Of a stretch of DNA of 64,000 bases, positions 35,301-46,889 are shown piece after piece. The DNA is from Hemicordylus capensis. Lineage: Eukaryota > Chordata > Lepidosauria > Squamata > Cordylidae. The position numbers and the translations under genes were made by a program. The notes beneath the pieces are model-generated. The model was not told where the DNA came from. It ran no database searches and saw only the letters and a list, made by a program, of their open reading frames with translations. Each line of letters opens with the position of its first letter. Position 1 is the first letter of the stretch. The stretch covers positions 414,868,687 through 414,932,686 of the forward strand of contig NC_069658.1 in the NCBI RefSeq assembly GCF_027244095.1, written 5' to 3'.

Positions 35301-36465
35301 TCACTGGCTAGGAGAGGGCAATGGATGGCACATCTATGTTCCAATGCTGGCCATGCCCCTGACACTGACACAGGGGGCGGGGCCAGCATCAGGGCACGGA
35401 TGCACCACCTGTCACCCTCTTCCCAGCCCGTGTGCCTGCATCTACCAGCTGGGTGCTTCCTTTCTCTCCTTCACATTTCTGACACTGGCATAAAGGGCGC
35501 GGCTGGCACAGAATTGGGGCTAAACATGGCACTCAGCCTGAACATGTAGCGGGCAGCGGATTGCAAAGGCGATGGGGAGCGGCCGCCTCCAGACTTCTTA
35601 CACCCCCGATACTGTCCAACTGTGCCTACTTGATGAAAGAGTATCTGCTTTCTTGCTTGGAAACTGATACAACAATATTGCTCACAGAGGTTTGCAAACA
35701 GTCATGTACCCCTTCAACTGAGGTACGCAGGAATTGCCTCTAAATGACCAGAAGGGAAACAACGGCAATTTGGAAAATCAGTGAGATCTTCTCTCTTTTT
35801 CAAGCTGTGAATATATCTTAAGCAGGTATGTATGGGCTAGCAGGCTAGTCACTTTTGTAGATGTATTTGCAAGGTTGTGCTAGGATGTCCTGAAGTTTTA
35901 GAATTCTGAACACTGTAAGACTTTGAAGCTACATATGCATGGCACACTGAACAATACATAGGTTGGAGGAATCTGGATGTCAAAGAGTTTGAGTTTGTAA
36001 GGAATTAAAGGCTTGGGAACTGTCAACTTCTAAAAATATATTTCAGGATTGTGCCACTGGATGCTATGAAATGGCTTCTCCACATCACCTGTTCTGCACA
36101 TAGCTATGGAAAGTTACCTGCTCATGTCATGCAATGCACCTACTCTCTTCTACTTCAGAAGAAGTAGGAGAAGTTTACAATTAGATGATGAGGGCAACTT
36201 GATAGGGACAGGCAAGGGAAAGAGATGCAAAGCTAAAGGCAACTTTCAAACACACATTCTCCTTTTCCTTCTACTCACCAAAGCAGCAGTAAACAACTCC
36301 AAAAATGCAGCAGAGAGCACAGATCACACAGGGCACAACTTCATAGTGTCTTTCAGATAGGAGGCTGCAAGGGTCCAAAGCAGGTTCACTGGGCTCTGTG
36401 GTCCCCTGATTAAAGCCCCGGGGGTCAGGGGTGACAACAAGTGGAAGTAACGATGTCGGATCCAT
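26332..36465 (-). CDS. TMEM198B: TMEM198 family membrane protein (TMEM198B position), intact
   Basis: Coding exons on the minus strand: 36465-36279, 31793-31218, 28305-28157, 26478-26332. Borders are GT/AG, phases fit (1, 1, 0), and the joined frame gives 352 residues, close to the ~360 of human TMEM198. Exon 1 has an acidic lumenal-type N-terminus, then a hydrophobic run ending FGVVYCCFG. Exon 2 opens GYRCFKA and carries most of the membrane segments (seven are usual for the family) including SAGIALGIG and [11 protein letters not shown]. Exon 3 is the basic cytosolic stretch [13 protein letters not shown] ending GDVLAP. Exon 4 is the tail [10 protein letters not shown] to the stop at 26334-26332. 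Human TMEM198 is reported to help LRP6 phosphorylation in Wnt signalling; the same role here is inference. Gene order places this as TMEM198B, annotated as a pseudogene in human as far as I recall; here nothing is broken. An acceptor at 36523-36524 implies a 5' untranslated exon upstream. TMEM198 itself, a paralogue, is the alternative name. Confidence 0.92.
26855..27087. mobile_element. MITE-like element with TATTCACA ends
   Basis: Left end AGCCTTATTCACATGC, right end GGTCTGAATAGGGCT, its near complement. Related copies at 38291-38775 and 61159-61395. Confidence 0.55.
28480..28724. mobile_element. hAT-like MITE with perfect 8-bp target duplication, holding a nested LINE end
   Basis: Starts CAGGCCTGCTTAGTG and ends TTTAGCAGCCCTG; CCCTAGAG is repeated exactly on both sides (28472-28479, 28725-28732). 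An L2-like 3' end sits inside it (28577-28676). Located in TMEM198B intron 2. Confidence 0.9.
28577..28676 (-). mobile_element. L2-like 3' end with (ATTC)n tail
   Basis: ATTC units, then CTATACCGCCCTTCCAAAAA and TGGCTCAGGGCAGTTTCC: minus-strand stem-loop of the L2-like family. Confidence 0.75.
30773..30917. mobile_element. hAT-like MITE
   Basis: CAGAGCTGCACAACATCAG at the left, GAGCTGTGCAGCCCTG at the right; inner arms ACTACAACTCCCATTATC / GATGATGGAAACTGAAGTCC. Confidence 0.7.
31905..32357 (+). mobile_element. SINE with 5S rRNA-like head (copy 4), split by a MITE
   Basis: Head GAGGAGAGTTGGCCTTGTGG and TTTGCTAAGCAGGGCC; body to 32147, then a MITE (about 32150-32290), then the rest ACAATACTGAGCTAGATGG to GGCAGCTTTCCTATG. 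Confidence 0.8.
32150..32290. mobile_element. hAT-like MITE nested in the SINE
   Basis: TAGGGCTGCTCAACTCTGGC at the left and the near complement TTGAGCAGGCCTG at the right, with ACTCCCATAATCCC / GGGGATTATGGGA inside. Flanks share TGTAG, a worn target duplication. Confidence 0.75.
32904..33210 (-). mobile_element. SINE with 5S rRNA-like head (copy 5)
   Basis: GGAACATAGGAAGCTGCC to ACAAGACCAGCTCTCC, complete, opposite to the copy at 31905. Confidence 0.8.
33211..34152. other. TMEM198B intron 1, unannotated part
   Basis: No exon or named repeat seen. Confidence 0.5.
34153..34398 (+). mobile_element. tRNA-headed SINE (copy 2)
   Basis: GAGAGCCAGCGTGGTGTAG, GAGTTCAAATCCCCG, CTCTGGGCTCCTTGAAGG and an AATAATAAT tail; nearly intact. 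Confidence 0.88.
34399..36278. other. TMEM198B intron 1, remainder
   Basis: No exon recognised; donor of coding exon 1 at 36278-36277 on the minus strand. Confidence 0.5.
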
Positions 36466-36522
36466 CCTCGCCAGCCAAGATGCAATTCAGTTGTCAGGAG
36501 CCATTCAAGCAGGAGGGAGAGC
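36466..36522 (-). other. TMEM198B: 5' untranslated part of TMEM198B coding exon 1
   Basis: On the minus strand a pyrimidine-rich acceptor (CTCTCCGCAG) ends at 36523, followed by 57 untranslated bases before the ATG at 36465-36463. This supports a spliced leader exon further upstream. Confidence 0.5.
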
Positions 36523-38104
36523 CTGCGGAGAGGTTTGCCTAGGCTTTAGTTGTGACAACCACCATCACCATCAACATCACAGCTGGGAATTTTAGATAGA
36601 CAACCAATCTCCTCTTCCTTTAGAGACCCATCCTTTCCCCACCTTCCTGTTACAGCAAGTCAGTGAGGGAAGAAGACATGACAAGTCAGAAGCTGACAGT
36701 CATGGTGCTGAGACTGTCAAAGAACAGAAGTGCAGGAGTGTCTGATGACAAGGCCGGGTACGAGGAATGGGAGAAGAGGAATGTGGCATAGCTGCAATTC
36801 AGAAGCCAGATTTTCTTTTTTTTTAATTGGGGTTGGGCATGTGATTTCACCTTTCTCACCAGAAAAAAACAGCAATGGGAGGGGGAATATTCCACTACTC
36901 TATCCAGCCCAAACCTAAGCCACTGACAATAAATAAGGAGTAAAGTGGACAACCCTGCGGGCTGCACTTCATTCACACACATGCACATGCTTACCCCGCT
37001 CCCTTGATTCCCCAAGACTCCCCACCCATCCCACTTCCCAAGAGTTAAGCTCTGTATATAATCCAAATAGTGGAAAGCATGACAAATCTCCCCCCCCCCG
37101 CCCGGCCCTCCCCCAAGAACAGCTGGAGTTAGCAACATAAATAATGCCCCCATCACACCAAGTTCAGTGCAAGGCTTGTGCGTAAAACCAATAAGCTGTC
37201 CCCTCACATCAGAGTGGGATGTAAGGGGGGCAGCTTAGGGGCTAACGGGGGACACAGGGAGGTGGAAGTCCATAATTTAATCTAAATTCAACAACGAATT
37301 AAACTTGGTCAGGGGCCAGGACTTCTGGGTCCTCTTCCCAGTGCCAGAGGGAAAGGGGAGGCTGAGTGAATTGAAGCAGGAGCTGGAATGAGGAGCCAGC
37401 AAATTTGGGCTGCCTTCCCAGCTTCGGGGTGGGGGTGGAGGGAAGTATTCCTCATTTTTCATGGGTCCTCTTTCAAGCTGTGCAAAGGGCAAAGAAGTAC
37501 AGACAACCCCCAGGACTTCCCTATAACCAGGGTTGCCAAGTGTCCACTTTCTTTAAGAATTGTCCCATCACCATCTCTCAGAACATAACAAGTTGTCCTT
37601 TATTTCTCTAGAGCATTTGTTTTTTTTTTACTTTTAAAGACTTTGCAACCTCACCTATCACCGACAACTATTCCTGTTGCAGCATCTCTTGACAGATGGA
37701 GAAGTTCCTAAAACAATGAGTAAAGTTCAAAAGGAGGCTGGTGCCAAGCTGGAATGGAAGACTGACACTTCCATCAGAACTCCATGTAGGTATCTCAATA
37801 TCAGACAAACGGAGCATTTGTCCAAGACAGAGTGCCCTTTAAGGGCACTGTACAACCAGCCACCAAGCTTCATAAGAATACTCTTGTGTGACTACGATCC
37901 TAATTCAGCTGCACTTACCCTGCAACTGGAAAAGAAAAGCTCTTTGCAATATGGCACTGGAAAGTTATAGTGGGTGTGAGAGGAGGTGATCTGAACTAAA
38001 AGCGAACGAGAGGAGATGCATTCACAGGGAGGGACTCATAGATGTGCAGGGTACACAAATAGCACAGACCAGTCCTGAATATTTGAAGGGTTGCAATTCT
38101 TTTA
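36523..38104. other. Upstream of TMEM198B, unannotated
   Basis: A C run at 37090-37100 and nothing else named. Probably an intron in the 5' untranslated region. Confidence 0.4.
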
Positions 38105-38290
38105 TTTCTCTTTATAAAAATAATTTATTTTATTTATTATTTATTATTTATTATTTATTTTTAATTATAAAAATAATTTATTTTTCTAATTATTTCCCTG
38201 TGTAAACCGCCCTGAGCCATTTTTGGAAGGGCGGTATAGAAATCAAATAAATCATCATCATCACCACCACCACCACCACCATCATCATCA
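38105..38290 (+). mobile_element. L2-like 3' end with ATC/ACC repeat tail
   Basis: AT-rich lead, then AACCGCCCTGAGCCATTTTT, GGGCGGTATAGAAATC and a (CAT)(CAC) triplet tail. Confidence 0.7.
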
Positions 38291-38775
38291 CAGTAGCCCT
38301 ACTCAGCCATTCTGTTGTGTGTACGTTCAGGTGTCTGCACATGTTTTTGTTTTAATGACTGTAAGGTAAAGGTAAAGTGTGCCGTCGAGTCGGTGCCAAC
38401 TCCTGGCGCCCACAGAGCCCTGTGGTTGTCTTTGGTAGAATACAGGAGGGGTTTACCATTGCCTCCTCTGGTGCAGTATGACATGATGCCTTTCAGCATC
38501 TTCCTGTATCGCTGCTGCCCAATATAGTGTTTCCCATAGTCTGGGAAACATATCAGTGGGGGATTCGAACTGGCAACCTCATGCTTGCTAGGCAAGTCAT
38601 TTCCCGCTGCGCCATTAGTACCTGCGTTCATTTTAAAACTGCACTTGGGCACAGAAAACCTCTCAAATGCTGGTAAATAAGAATTGTATGTGCTTTCAGC
38701 ATAATATGTGAATAACTGTATGTATGTACACTGTACAAAGAATGTACATGTGCTGAACATAATGTGTGAATAGGG
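38291..38775. mobile_element. TATTCACA-type MITE split by a Sauria-type SINE
   Basis: Ends TAGCCCTACTCAGCC and GTGTGAATAGGGCTA are near complements; both halves match the element at 26855-27087. The SINE at 38365-38630 lies between them. Confidence 0.6.
38365..38630 (-). mobile_element. Sauria-type SINE (Bov-B-like tail), near complete
   Basis: Minus strand: tRNA-like head GGCGCAGCGGGAAATGAC with B-box GTTCGAATCCC, body GGCAATGGTAAACCCCTCC, tail CGACTCGACGGCACACTTTA. The head and tail types fit the Sauria SINE family; the name is from memory. Confidence 0.85.
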
Positions 38776-40439
38776 CTAAGATTACTCTTGTTTTAATTAA
38801 TCCAGTATGACTGTCCCTCCTTTGAATCTTGTACTCATGGTCACTAATGTCAATCCACAACCATGCACTGAAAGGGATTATTATTAATAATATTATCCAC
38901 TTATTACTTCAAGGGTATGCAGGCTATTAAACAGAGAAGTCACCCATGTTAAGTTATTCATAGGGCTGCATTATAAGGCACCCACAGCTCCTACCAAGGA
39001 AATAGTGTAAAACTCACACGTAGGCAGTTGATGTGATGGGCACATAGCATGCTTATTGGTCTGTGTTTATCTGCTGGGGAACTGTGACTGGCAGTGGAAC
39101 AAGTCACTCAATTGGGTGTACACAAATGTGCAACTGTTGTGCATAATGATCTACACAAGAGTTTCACTGTATTTTCTCCATGGAAATTCCCTCTGTGTAG
39201 GAAAATACAGGCTATGTGAGGTGGCCCTAAAAACAGCAAATTCTCAGAACATATACCCTAGCATCACCTAGCACACGCTCTGGAAATTTTTCTTTGGATC
39301 TAGGATCTAGCCCCCAAATTTAGGAGCTAGACAATGGACCCTTGGCAAAATTACCAGATTTAACATATTTGGAACAGAAATAGGGCTTCCTGGGAAAAAC
39401 ATTTTAGTAAATAACTAACTGAATATTCTAGACCAGGAGCTACAGTTAAATTTTTATGTGCCATGGCTCCCTGGTGTCTGGGATTTGTCAAGCTTCCATC
39501 TAGTACATTTGCTCTTCTTTAAGCTATCTAACCTTTTATTTGAAGCCTGTGTTTCATGTGCGGAGAAAGGCCCATAACAGACTGGAGAGGGGCCGTGGAG
39601 TCATTTGGGAGGGCGGAGGGGAGATGGAAGGAGATCTCCCTCACTGCCCTCACCATCCATGCAGTGGCATTGCTAAAAGGGGGAACTTTCCCCTTGCCCC
39701 ACTACCAGCCTCTCTGCTGCAGTTGCTGCAGCCCTGTCACCTGTGCGGTGCTTCAAAGGTAAAGGTGGGGACTTTCCCTTTGCTCCCCTTGCCGAAGCCG
39801 CTGCTGAGCAGCCTTCACTAAAAGGGGGGCTTCCCCTCACCCCTAGAGAGGGGTGGCAAAATCTGAGGAGCGGCAAAATTGCCATAGGCAAGTGCCTACT
39901 CTGCCTGTGCTTAAAGCCGCCATTGTGCAGAGCAAAGCTACCAGTCATACATTATTTAAGCTCCAATTTACTGCTCGACTTATTTTTTAAAAGTCTGAAC
40001 CCAAGTCTGCTGGAAGCAGTGCCCACATACTTTGGGAACTCTGCTTCTTCATCTAAAATGTATATGAACAGCTGCTGGTTACTTGGCGGGGGGGGGAGGC
40101 ACTTTGCACATGCTCAGGGGCACTCTTCATTATTACTTTTCCCAGCCCTGATTTCGGGCTGAAGGAAATTCCAGACCTGAGTGAGGTCTAATTTAAACCT
40201 CTGTCCTTTGGTCTCGCCTTCCCTTTTTCCTGTCCTACAAAGTATTTTTGAAGATAATCTTCCACTCCAATGGATGCACGAGTGCCACGTTTAGGGCTGC
40301 TGCTGCTGCTGCAGCAATGGATCACCGGAGCCTGACTACTGGTGTGTGCATACACTATTGGCTACAGAGGTGCTGCTGGCTCCTCTTCTCTCGACCATGG
40401 CTTGGATCCCAGACAGGAAAGCGACGCTGAGTTTAACGG
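38776..40439. other. Unannotated intergenic stretch
   Basis: No gene or named repeat seen; GC-rich with weak inverted pairing at 39690-39900. Confidence 0.4.
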
Positions 40440-42120
40440 AAATATTCCCTTTGGGATCAGAGGGCTAGAATCGGTTTAGAATACCGCTATAGTTAGCCTG
40501 TGTTTAGAGGAAGGGAAGAAAGGACACAGCTGCGAATCTCCGAGGTGGGTGGCAGGATTAGCAAGCAGTCCCTAACACTGAAGGTTTGCTACAGCGCGTT
40601 GTCGACTTGTAAGGAAGTTCCAGAGAGAGCCACAAAAAATACAACACAATAACCGTGCTACAGACGGGCGATTATTTGGTAGGAGGCGGGGCTAGAAGAA
40701 CGCTTAGTTGCCCTTTTCACTCGGCTTCATCTATGTCTTAGATCCCCAAATATCAAATCGAGGAACGCGTTCTACGGAAGCTCAGAGAGACAGTTGGTAT
40801 AAACTGGTCACGGGCAGCCTCCGGATAAAAACCTTGCCGGTCCACCCACAGTTCTTCCTTCACTTTTAATCTCCACCGGACATCACTCCTCCACCCCACC
40901 CCCAGACATACTGATCTGAATTGTTGCAAACTCCAACTTGGCAAAGGTACCACACACGCACTCATCCGAAATGATGTTTAACCTCCCCCCCCCGAAAAAA
41001 ACACTGCTCTTTCCATGATTGTACACACACAATTTTAAAAACAAAAGTATGTTTGGGAAAACTAAGGGGAGGGGGATCGTTCTTCCTTTAATGCTAGGAA
41101 TAAAGGCAATCGGAATGTAGATCCACGTCTCCGGAAGACCAACATAAAGTACAAATAAACGGCATGGTATAACTTACCAGTCTAGGAAAGGGTTCCCACC
41201 ACCCTTTCAGAGAACTGGTCTGCAAAAGCAACATTCCTCCAGCTCCACCCACTCCAGAGAGCAACTGCTGGTAACTGAAAGACCATGCAGGGAGCTGCCG
41301 AAATAAAAGATCAATCTCCTCCTCCCTGCCAGAAACAGTTCCCACCCACCCCCCTCGTTTTCCTCCAATTCAAAATTCTACAAAATAATCTTTTCCTACG
41401 ACAGCTGAAGAGTGACCTCATCAAGGACTGGGAGGAGCCAAGTAAGAAGTTGGGCGACCCGAGGGGGGACGATAATAGGTTCAGAGAAAGAAGAGATCAC
41501 CTTCTCCTTCCCCGCGCCCACCCCGTAAGGAGTGGGTTTCTGGCAAAGGGAGGAGAGCGAGGCGAGACTCTTGAATTTTGTTGGGCGGTTGTTTTGCGAC
41601 GGCCACTTACAGGGACTGCAAAAGCAGCGATTGCAAACTATGTACATATACGCCGGGCGCCCCCCCCCCGCCCAGTGCCATGAGGTTGGTTTCTTCCAGC
41701 TACAGATAATTGTGTTATTGTCTTGCAGAGAAGGAGGAGGCAATTTAAACTAGATTCTGCGTCGACGATAGAGTCCTTGGTCTTATGTGGCGTGCTGAAG
41801 ACTCGGAGGGGAGGGAGAAAATCCTGCCTCCTAACATCTCTCTCTCTCTCTCTCCCCCACCGTCATCATCAGCCACTTGGCAGCAGCATAATATTCTTCC
41901 CAGAGCTGGGATCGGGGGACATTTGAAGCCTTGGAATTCTGCCTTGACGCCACCCCTGCCCCCTTTCAAAAGGTCCCGGGGGGTGGGGGAGGAAGTGAGA
42001 GAGAAGAACCCGGGAATTCTGCCTCAGCCCCGTAGAAATGTACTTCGTGCCTTACCTTTCGGGGAGAGAGGTCGGAGCAGGCTACCAGTGTGGGCTTCCT
42101 CTCCGGCCTAGGCTTCTTTG
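40440..42120 (-). promoter_or_regulatory. CpG-rich stretch, candidate 5' region of TMEM198B
   Basis: GC-rich DNA with many more CG pairs than its flanks, about 4-5.6 kb upstream of the TMEM198B start codon. On the minus strand it has good donor sites after 41178 (CTG|GTAAGT) and after 42056 (AAG|GTAAGG), either of which could splice to the acceptor at 36523-36524. No transcript evidence is available, so exon limits are not given. Confidence 0.35.
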
Positions 42121-42751
42121 GTGCTGGCCCAACAGCCTTTGCTGTGGTCGCTCCTTCCGTGTCTGGAATGCGGGCACTGAGGGTGGCCCTTTCCTGAGCA
42201 TCCCAAACAGCTCAGGCTTTCTTTGCAGGCTCATGAGTTGGCCAGCTGGCTGAGCAGGTGCCTGAAGCAAAGCCAGCATCCCAGCAACTGGCCAAGCTCC
42301 AGCTGGGTGCAGACAAGGCAGAGGTGGGGGTCTTCAATGGAGGGCAGGGTGCCCCCCCCCCAGTACCACATACTGCTTCCTGGGAGCCCTGTTGGTCACG
42401 TACCGCATGGCTGCCCTCACTCAGGAGTCCCCAGATCTGCTGAAAAGAGAAGCGCTGAGTTTCAAAGCTTTCTCATACAGGACTTGTTCTTCCTGCATCT
42501 GCCCAATATTGGTCAGCCATGTGCAATTTTAAAACAGAGCTCTCCTCCTATCCCGTCCTAATGTTGCACACATGTCCACAAATATTGCAAAAGACTAAAA
42601 GGTGCTTTGGGGATGAGCCAACCCCACCAGATCTAATCTGCTGCTGGAGCCCACTATGAGCCAGAAAGTAGGTGAGAAAGGCTGGAGATATGGTGCTGCT
42701 GGGTTCTGTTATCGGGCTCTGCCATTCCCTTGTCTTTTGTCTTGAGGGGAG

Positions 42752-42934
42752 GGGCCCCTAACTCAGGAGTGGAGTATCTGCTTTGCATGCAGAAGTCAGG
42801 CCCAACTCCTGGCACCCGCAGGTAGGGCCGGGACTGGGAGAGACTCCTGCTGGAAACTTTGGAGAGCCACTGCCAGTCAGAGTAGACAAAACTGAGTAAG
42901 GTAAACTAATGGTCAGGCTCAGTATAATGCAGCA
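42752..42934 (+). mobile_element. SINE, tRNA-like head on the shared body
   Basis: CTCAGGAGTGGAGTATCTGC and TTTGCATGCAGAAGTC head, GGGAGAGACTCCTGC body, GCTCAGTATAATGCAGC end. Confidence 0.7.
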
Positions 42935-43135
42935 TCTCATAAGAACAGGATCAGGCCCAAGGCCCATCAAATCCAGCATCCTGTTTCACACAGTGGCCCA
43001 CCAGACGCCGCTGGAAGCCAACAGGCAGGAGTTGAGGGCATGCCTTCTCTCTTGCTGTTACTCCCCTGCAACTGGTACTCAGAGGCATCCTGCCTCTGAG
43101 GCTGGAGGTGGCCTTTAGCCCTCCGACTAGTAGCC
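42935..43135 (-). mobile_element. CR1/L3-like 3' untranslated fragment
   Basis: CATAAGAACAGGATCAGGCC, CAGCATCCTGTTTCACACAG, CTCCGACTAGTAGCC: complement of the reptile LINE 3' end. Confidence 0.8.
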
Positions 43136-43785
43136 CTCCAACTCTCATGTTCCTGTTAATTCCCATCCCTGCTCCATGTCCCAGTTTCCCCCTCAAACCG
43201 TGTAGTGATGTCAACAGCCCTTATACTAGTGGGAAAGAGGGAGGCCAGGAGCAGATGGTTCCAGCCGTGGTCACTCTCGAGTTAATTTTGGTCTCGCATT
43301 TTAGTTGCTGACAGAAAGCCCTAATGAGTGGTGGCAGTTGACTCTTCCTGCCCTGACCATCTGAGATCAGAGCTCTTCCCAACATACCACTCAACTGTCT
43401 GTCCATCTGTCACTTATGTGCCAGGTTCCCTCTCCTCTCCGATGTCCTCCCTCCAAGCCCAGCACAGGGGAAGGTCTGCTATGTTGCTGCAGCCTGTGGG
43501 ACTCTGAGACCCTGCCAGTGGCCTGCTGCCTGCTGCCAGCAAGATTTTCTCACCCTCTGCTGAGCTAGGCTCCTTGCCACTTTCTCACCAGCTGAGCCTT
43601 GCCAAAGTAAAGTCCTCCCTCCACCCAGTAACTGAATGCTGGCGTTAGGAGTTTGGACTGTCTTTACCACCGTCTGCCAATTATTTATTGTGCCAGCCAA
43701 AACTCCACTGTGGGTGCTTGCTCAAGGCCAAATTACACTTAAGTTAAATTAAATTTAATTTTTTTTAAAAAAAAATGTTTAAAAT

Positions 43786-44002
43786 TTTTTACATTTTATA
43801 TCCCGCTCTTCCTCCAAGGAGTCCAGAGCGGTATACTGCATACTTAAGTTTCTCCTCACAACAACCCTGTGAAGTAGGTTAGGCTGAGAGAAAAGTGACT
43901 GGCCCAGAGTCACCCAGCAAGTCTCATGGCTAAATGGGGATTTGAACTCAGGTCTCCCTGGTCCTAGTCCAGCACTCTAACCACTACACCACGCTGGCTC
44001 TT
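43786..44002 (-). mobile_element. tRNA-headed SINE (copy 3)
   Basis: ATATCCCGCTCTTCCTCC ... GGATTTGAACTCAGG ... TACACCACGCTGGCTC. Confidence 0.85.
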
Positions 44003-45251
44003 TTTACTTTAAATGCATTTCACTTAAGTTGAATGGATCTGGATGGAGGTCATGGTGGGGGACAGGGTCCCAGCTGGGAGGGGAGCTTCCCTAGGAGTCA
44101 ATGGGTGCCTCCCTTGCTAGGCAAATTGCAGCTGCAGAGGGGCCTGGTCTGGATGAGGACCATGGCAACGGCAAATGGTTAAAGCCCCACCCCCATGCCA
44201 TAGTCTCAGTCTGAATCAGGCCCACTCTGGCTGCTATTTAGTAAAGGAGCATTAAACATGTCAAGACCAATGTTGCATTTAACATAGTAAGGGGCTTACA
44301 TGCCTTCCCCCCAAATGAGTGGTGGCCACCTCGGACTCCGCCTTGCTGTGCACCCACACGGTTGGCATGGCAATGGAGTCCTGAGCTAGGATTAGGAGGA
44401 GAAAGTCCTCCCGCATCCCAGAGTGCACCGGAGGAGCAGTGGAGTGGCTGCTCTCATTATTGCAGTTGCTTGGCTCTGCATGGCCACTCCTCACCCCCAT
44501 CCTCCAGACTTGCTGGCTAAAATGGCGACGGGCTGGACTGAAGCCCAGCTACCCACTGGCAGCAATCACACACAAAATTGCCTGCCAAGGCAGAATAAAC
44601 CATCGGTGTGTCTACTTCGGTTAAAAGCCAGGTAGCAAAGTCAGGCTACGCTGGTCTAGAACTGCTGGAACGAGAAGGCTCTCAGCACTCCAGAGGACAC
44701 GAGCTGCATGGGTTAACCCAGTGTGCGAATAGCCTCAGTGTGTGTTTGGGCTTGAGAAGTGGTCTTAAATTAAAGTAGTACACAAATACATAAAAGCACC
44801 CAGGTCCCCTGAAAATATTTTCTTGCAAGCCACAAACCTTGCCAAAAGGCAACTCCCACATGGGGATCAGGGCGGCTCACTGAGATCCCAGCTCTGGTGC
44901 CTTCATTCAGCCTTCAGCCCTGCACTGATACCCATTTTCCTCTCCTTCCAAACCTGGGTTCCAGGAGATCTTTCAAAAATGACTCCCATTTTGGTCTAAA
45001 AATGGAGAGGAACAAGGTCCAGTTGGACAGAAGTGGAAGCCTTGGAGCCAGGAATAAAAAATGGTTTAGACAATACATTTTTGGATGCAACTGTGCTAGT
45101 AACAGAGGTGTTCTGAGTTGCACAGAATTCTTATCCCTCACCACCCAACAAAAGGCACAATCTGATCCATTTTGTACCCCTGGAGTCTTGGCTTCCAAGA
45201 CTTGATTCTGCTTTCCTTCTAGTCAGTTTCCAACCCAATGGATCCACTATT

Positions 45252-45735
45252 TTATAATTTATTACTTTTTTATTCCACCCTTCCTCCAAGGAGATCACTG
45301 TAATGTTGATCTTAATGGTTCTCCCTCTCTCATTTTATTCTCACGACAACCCTATAAGGCTATTGACATGAGCAGCCCTATCTAGGCTTGTGCAGTCCAA
45401 GCACACACAGAGCCGGGCGGCAAGAGCTCCCAGCTGAGGGGGAAACCCTCAATGCACCATACTCATCACACAGTGCATTGTGGGAAGTGGGAGGCCACAG
45501 CCTGCTTTCCTCCTGTTCCCACACTGTGGGCGTGTGGGCATGTGGCACTGCTAAGCCCAAGAGCTGCATGGATTGTGTGGGGGAAGGCAGGATGGCTCCT
45601 GCCTTTCTCCAAGCCCTCCTCTGGCCAGGTAAACTAAAGTCATGTGAACAACTTTTATAAGATGGCTCACTGGCCCAAGGTCACACAGCAAGCTCCAAGC
45701 CTGCCTCACGCTAACCACTACACCACAGTGGCTTT
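45252..45735 (-). mobile_element. tRNA-headed SINE split by another repeat
   Basis: Parts 45252-45360 (TATTCCACCCTTCCTCCAAG, CACGACAACCCTATAAGG) and 45658-45735 (CTGGCCCAAGGTCACACAGC, CTAACCACTACACCACAG). The 45361-45657 insert begins ATTGACATGAGCAGCCC; flanks share TATAAG. Confidence 0.6.
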
Positions 45736-46798
45736 CAATGAGCTCCCTATGATAACAGCATACTCCCAACTTTCACAGAGGCTGCCTTCTAGACTCTACC
45801 AAGGACACAATTTGGGGCTCTTGATTCCCACCTTCCACTGTGCTCTAATTCTCCATGGCAGGACATCCCTCCCCACCCCACCCTGCCCCCCGCCTCCCTT
45901 TGGAGACGGGTAATCATGTACAACTGTTACAATCCCCTGCAAGTCTCCAAACAATGTGCCCTCTGCCCCCGCCTTCCTCAGCGGCACACTGGATTCTCTC
46001 AAGCACAGGCTCTGACAAACAGAAGGGGCTTTGTGTCAGAGGCAACTCTCTGCACTCAAGAAGGCCCTCTGCTGTGATACTAGGCACATGATCACTGGAG
46101 GAGGGGTTATCCCCCAGTGGCTGGGTCACACATCACCAACTCCCTCCTGCGATTCTGTTCCCTTTACAGAGGATAGCAGGCTGGAAGCCAGGACTTTGAG
46201 TTCGCCCCAGCTCTTGGAGAACAGAGAAAGGGGGTGACTCAGTGAGTCATAGCAAAGAAGGGAGAACTGGGAGGCAGAACAGAACAGGTCCTATGTTGAT
46301 CTGAGAGGGGTTGGATGGGTCAAGGCAAATTTGGAAGCAGGGATTTCTGGGAACTGTCTTGTTTCTGCCTATGTAATGGTAGTAGGAATCTCACAGTTGA
46401 AGCCTGAGGACATGTGGCTTCTCTGGTCAGCTCTGGATGAGCTGAAGGGAGTGAAGCTGAATATTTATATACCACTAGTATATATTCAAAAAGTGGTATA
46501 CAAATATCCATAGTAGCAGAAGTAGGAAAGGCTGGTGTTTAGTAGGACTCTACGGCTTACTTCCTGTGTGAACCTGAGCACTTCACTTGGGTTTTGTCTA
46601 TATTATAAAGCCACCATTGTCAAGCAAAAAGACTTCACCCTCTGCATTCTGAGATCTGAACCAGTTCTTCACCTGTAGCCATACCAAGGCCACTTACATT
46701 TCAGTACCAGGTGTAAATGGGGCCTTGCATAGCCCCCAAAAGCTGCAGAGGGAAATAGATAACCATGACACATTGAACAAGTGTGTCAAGCTCATGAG

Positions 46799-46800
<2 letters not shown>

Positions 46801-46834
<34 letters not shown>
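46801..46834 (+). repeat. (CA)n microsatellite
   Basis: About 16 CA units. Confidence 0.9.
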
Positions 46835-46836
<2 letters not shown>

Positions 46837-46889
46837 CAGAGCAGGACACCACACTGTCTTATATTCCAAAATACATTTTACATGCGGAA

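Noticed and set aside
42090-42480. Protein-like frames (QLAEQVPEAKPASQQLAKLQ; YRMAALTQESPDLLKREA) beside the CpG stretch
   Set aside because: The pieces are in different frames with stops between, and I know no family with them. Possibly a decayed gene copy, but not supportable without a search.
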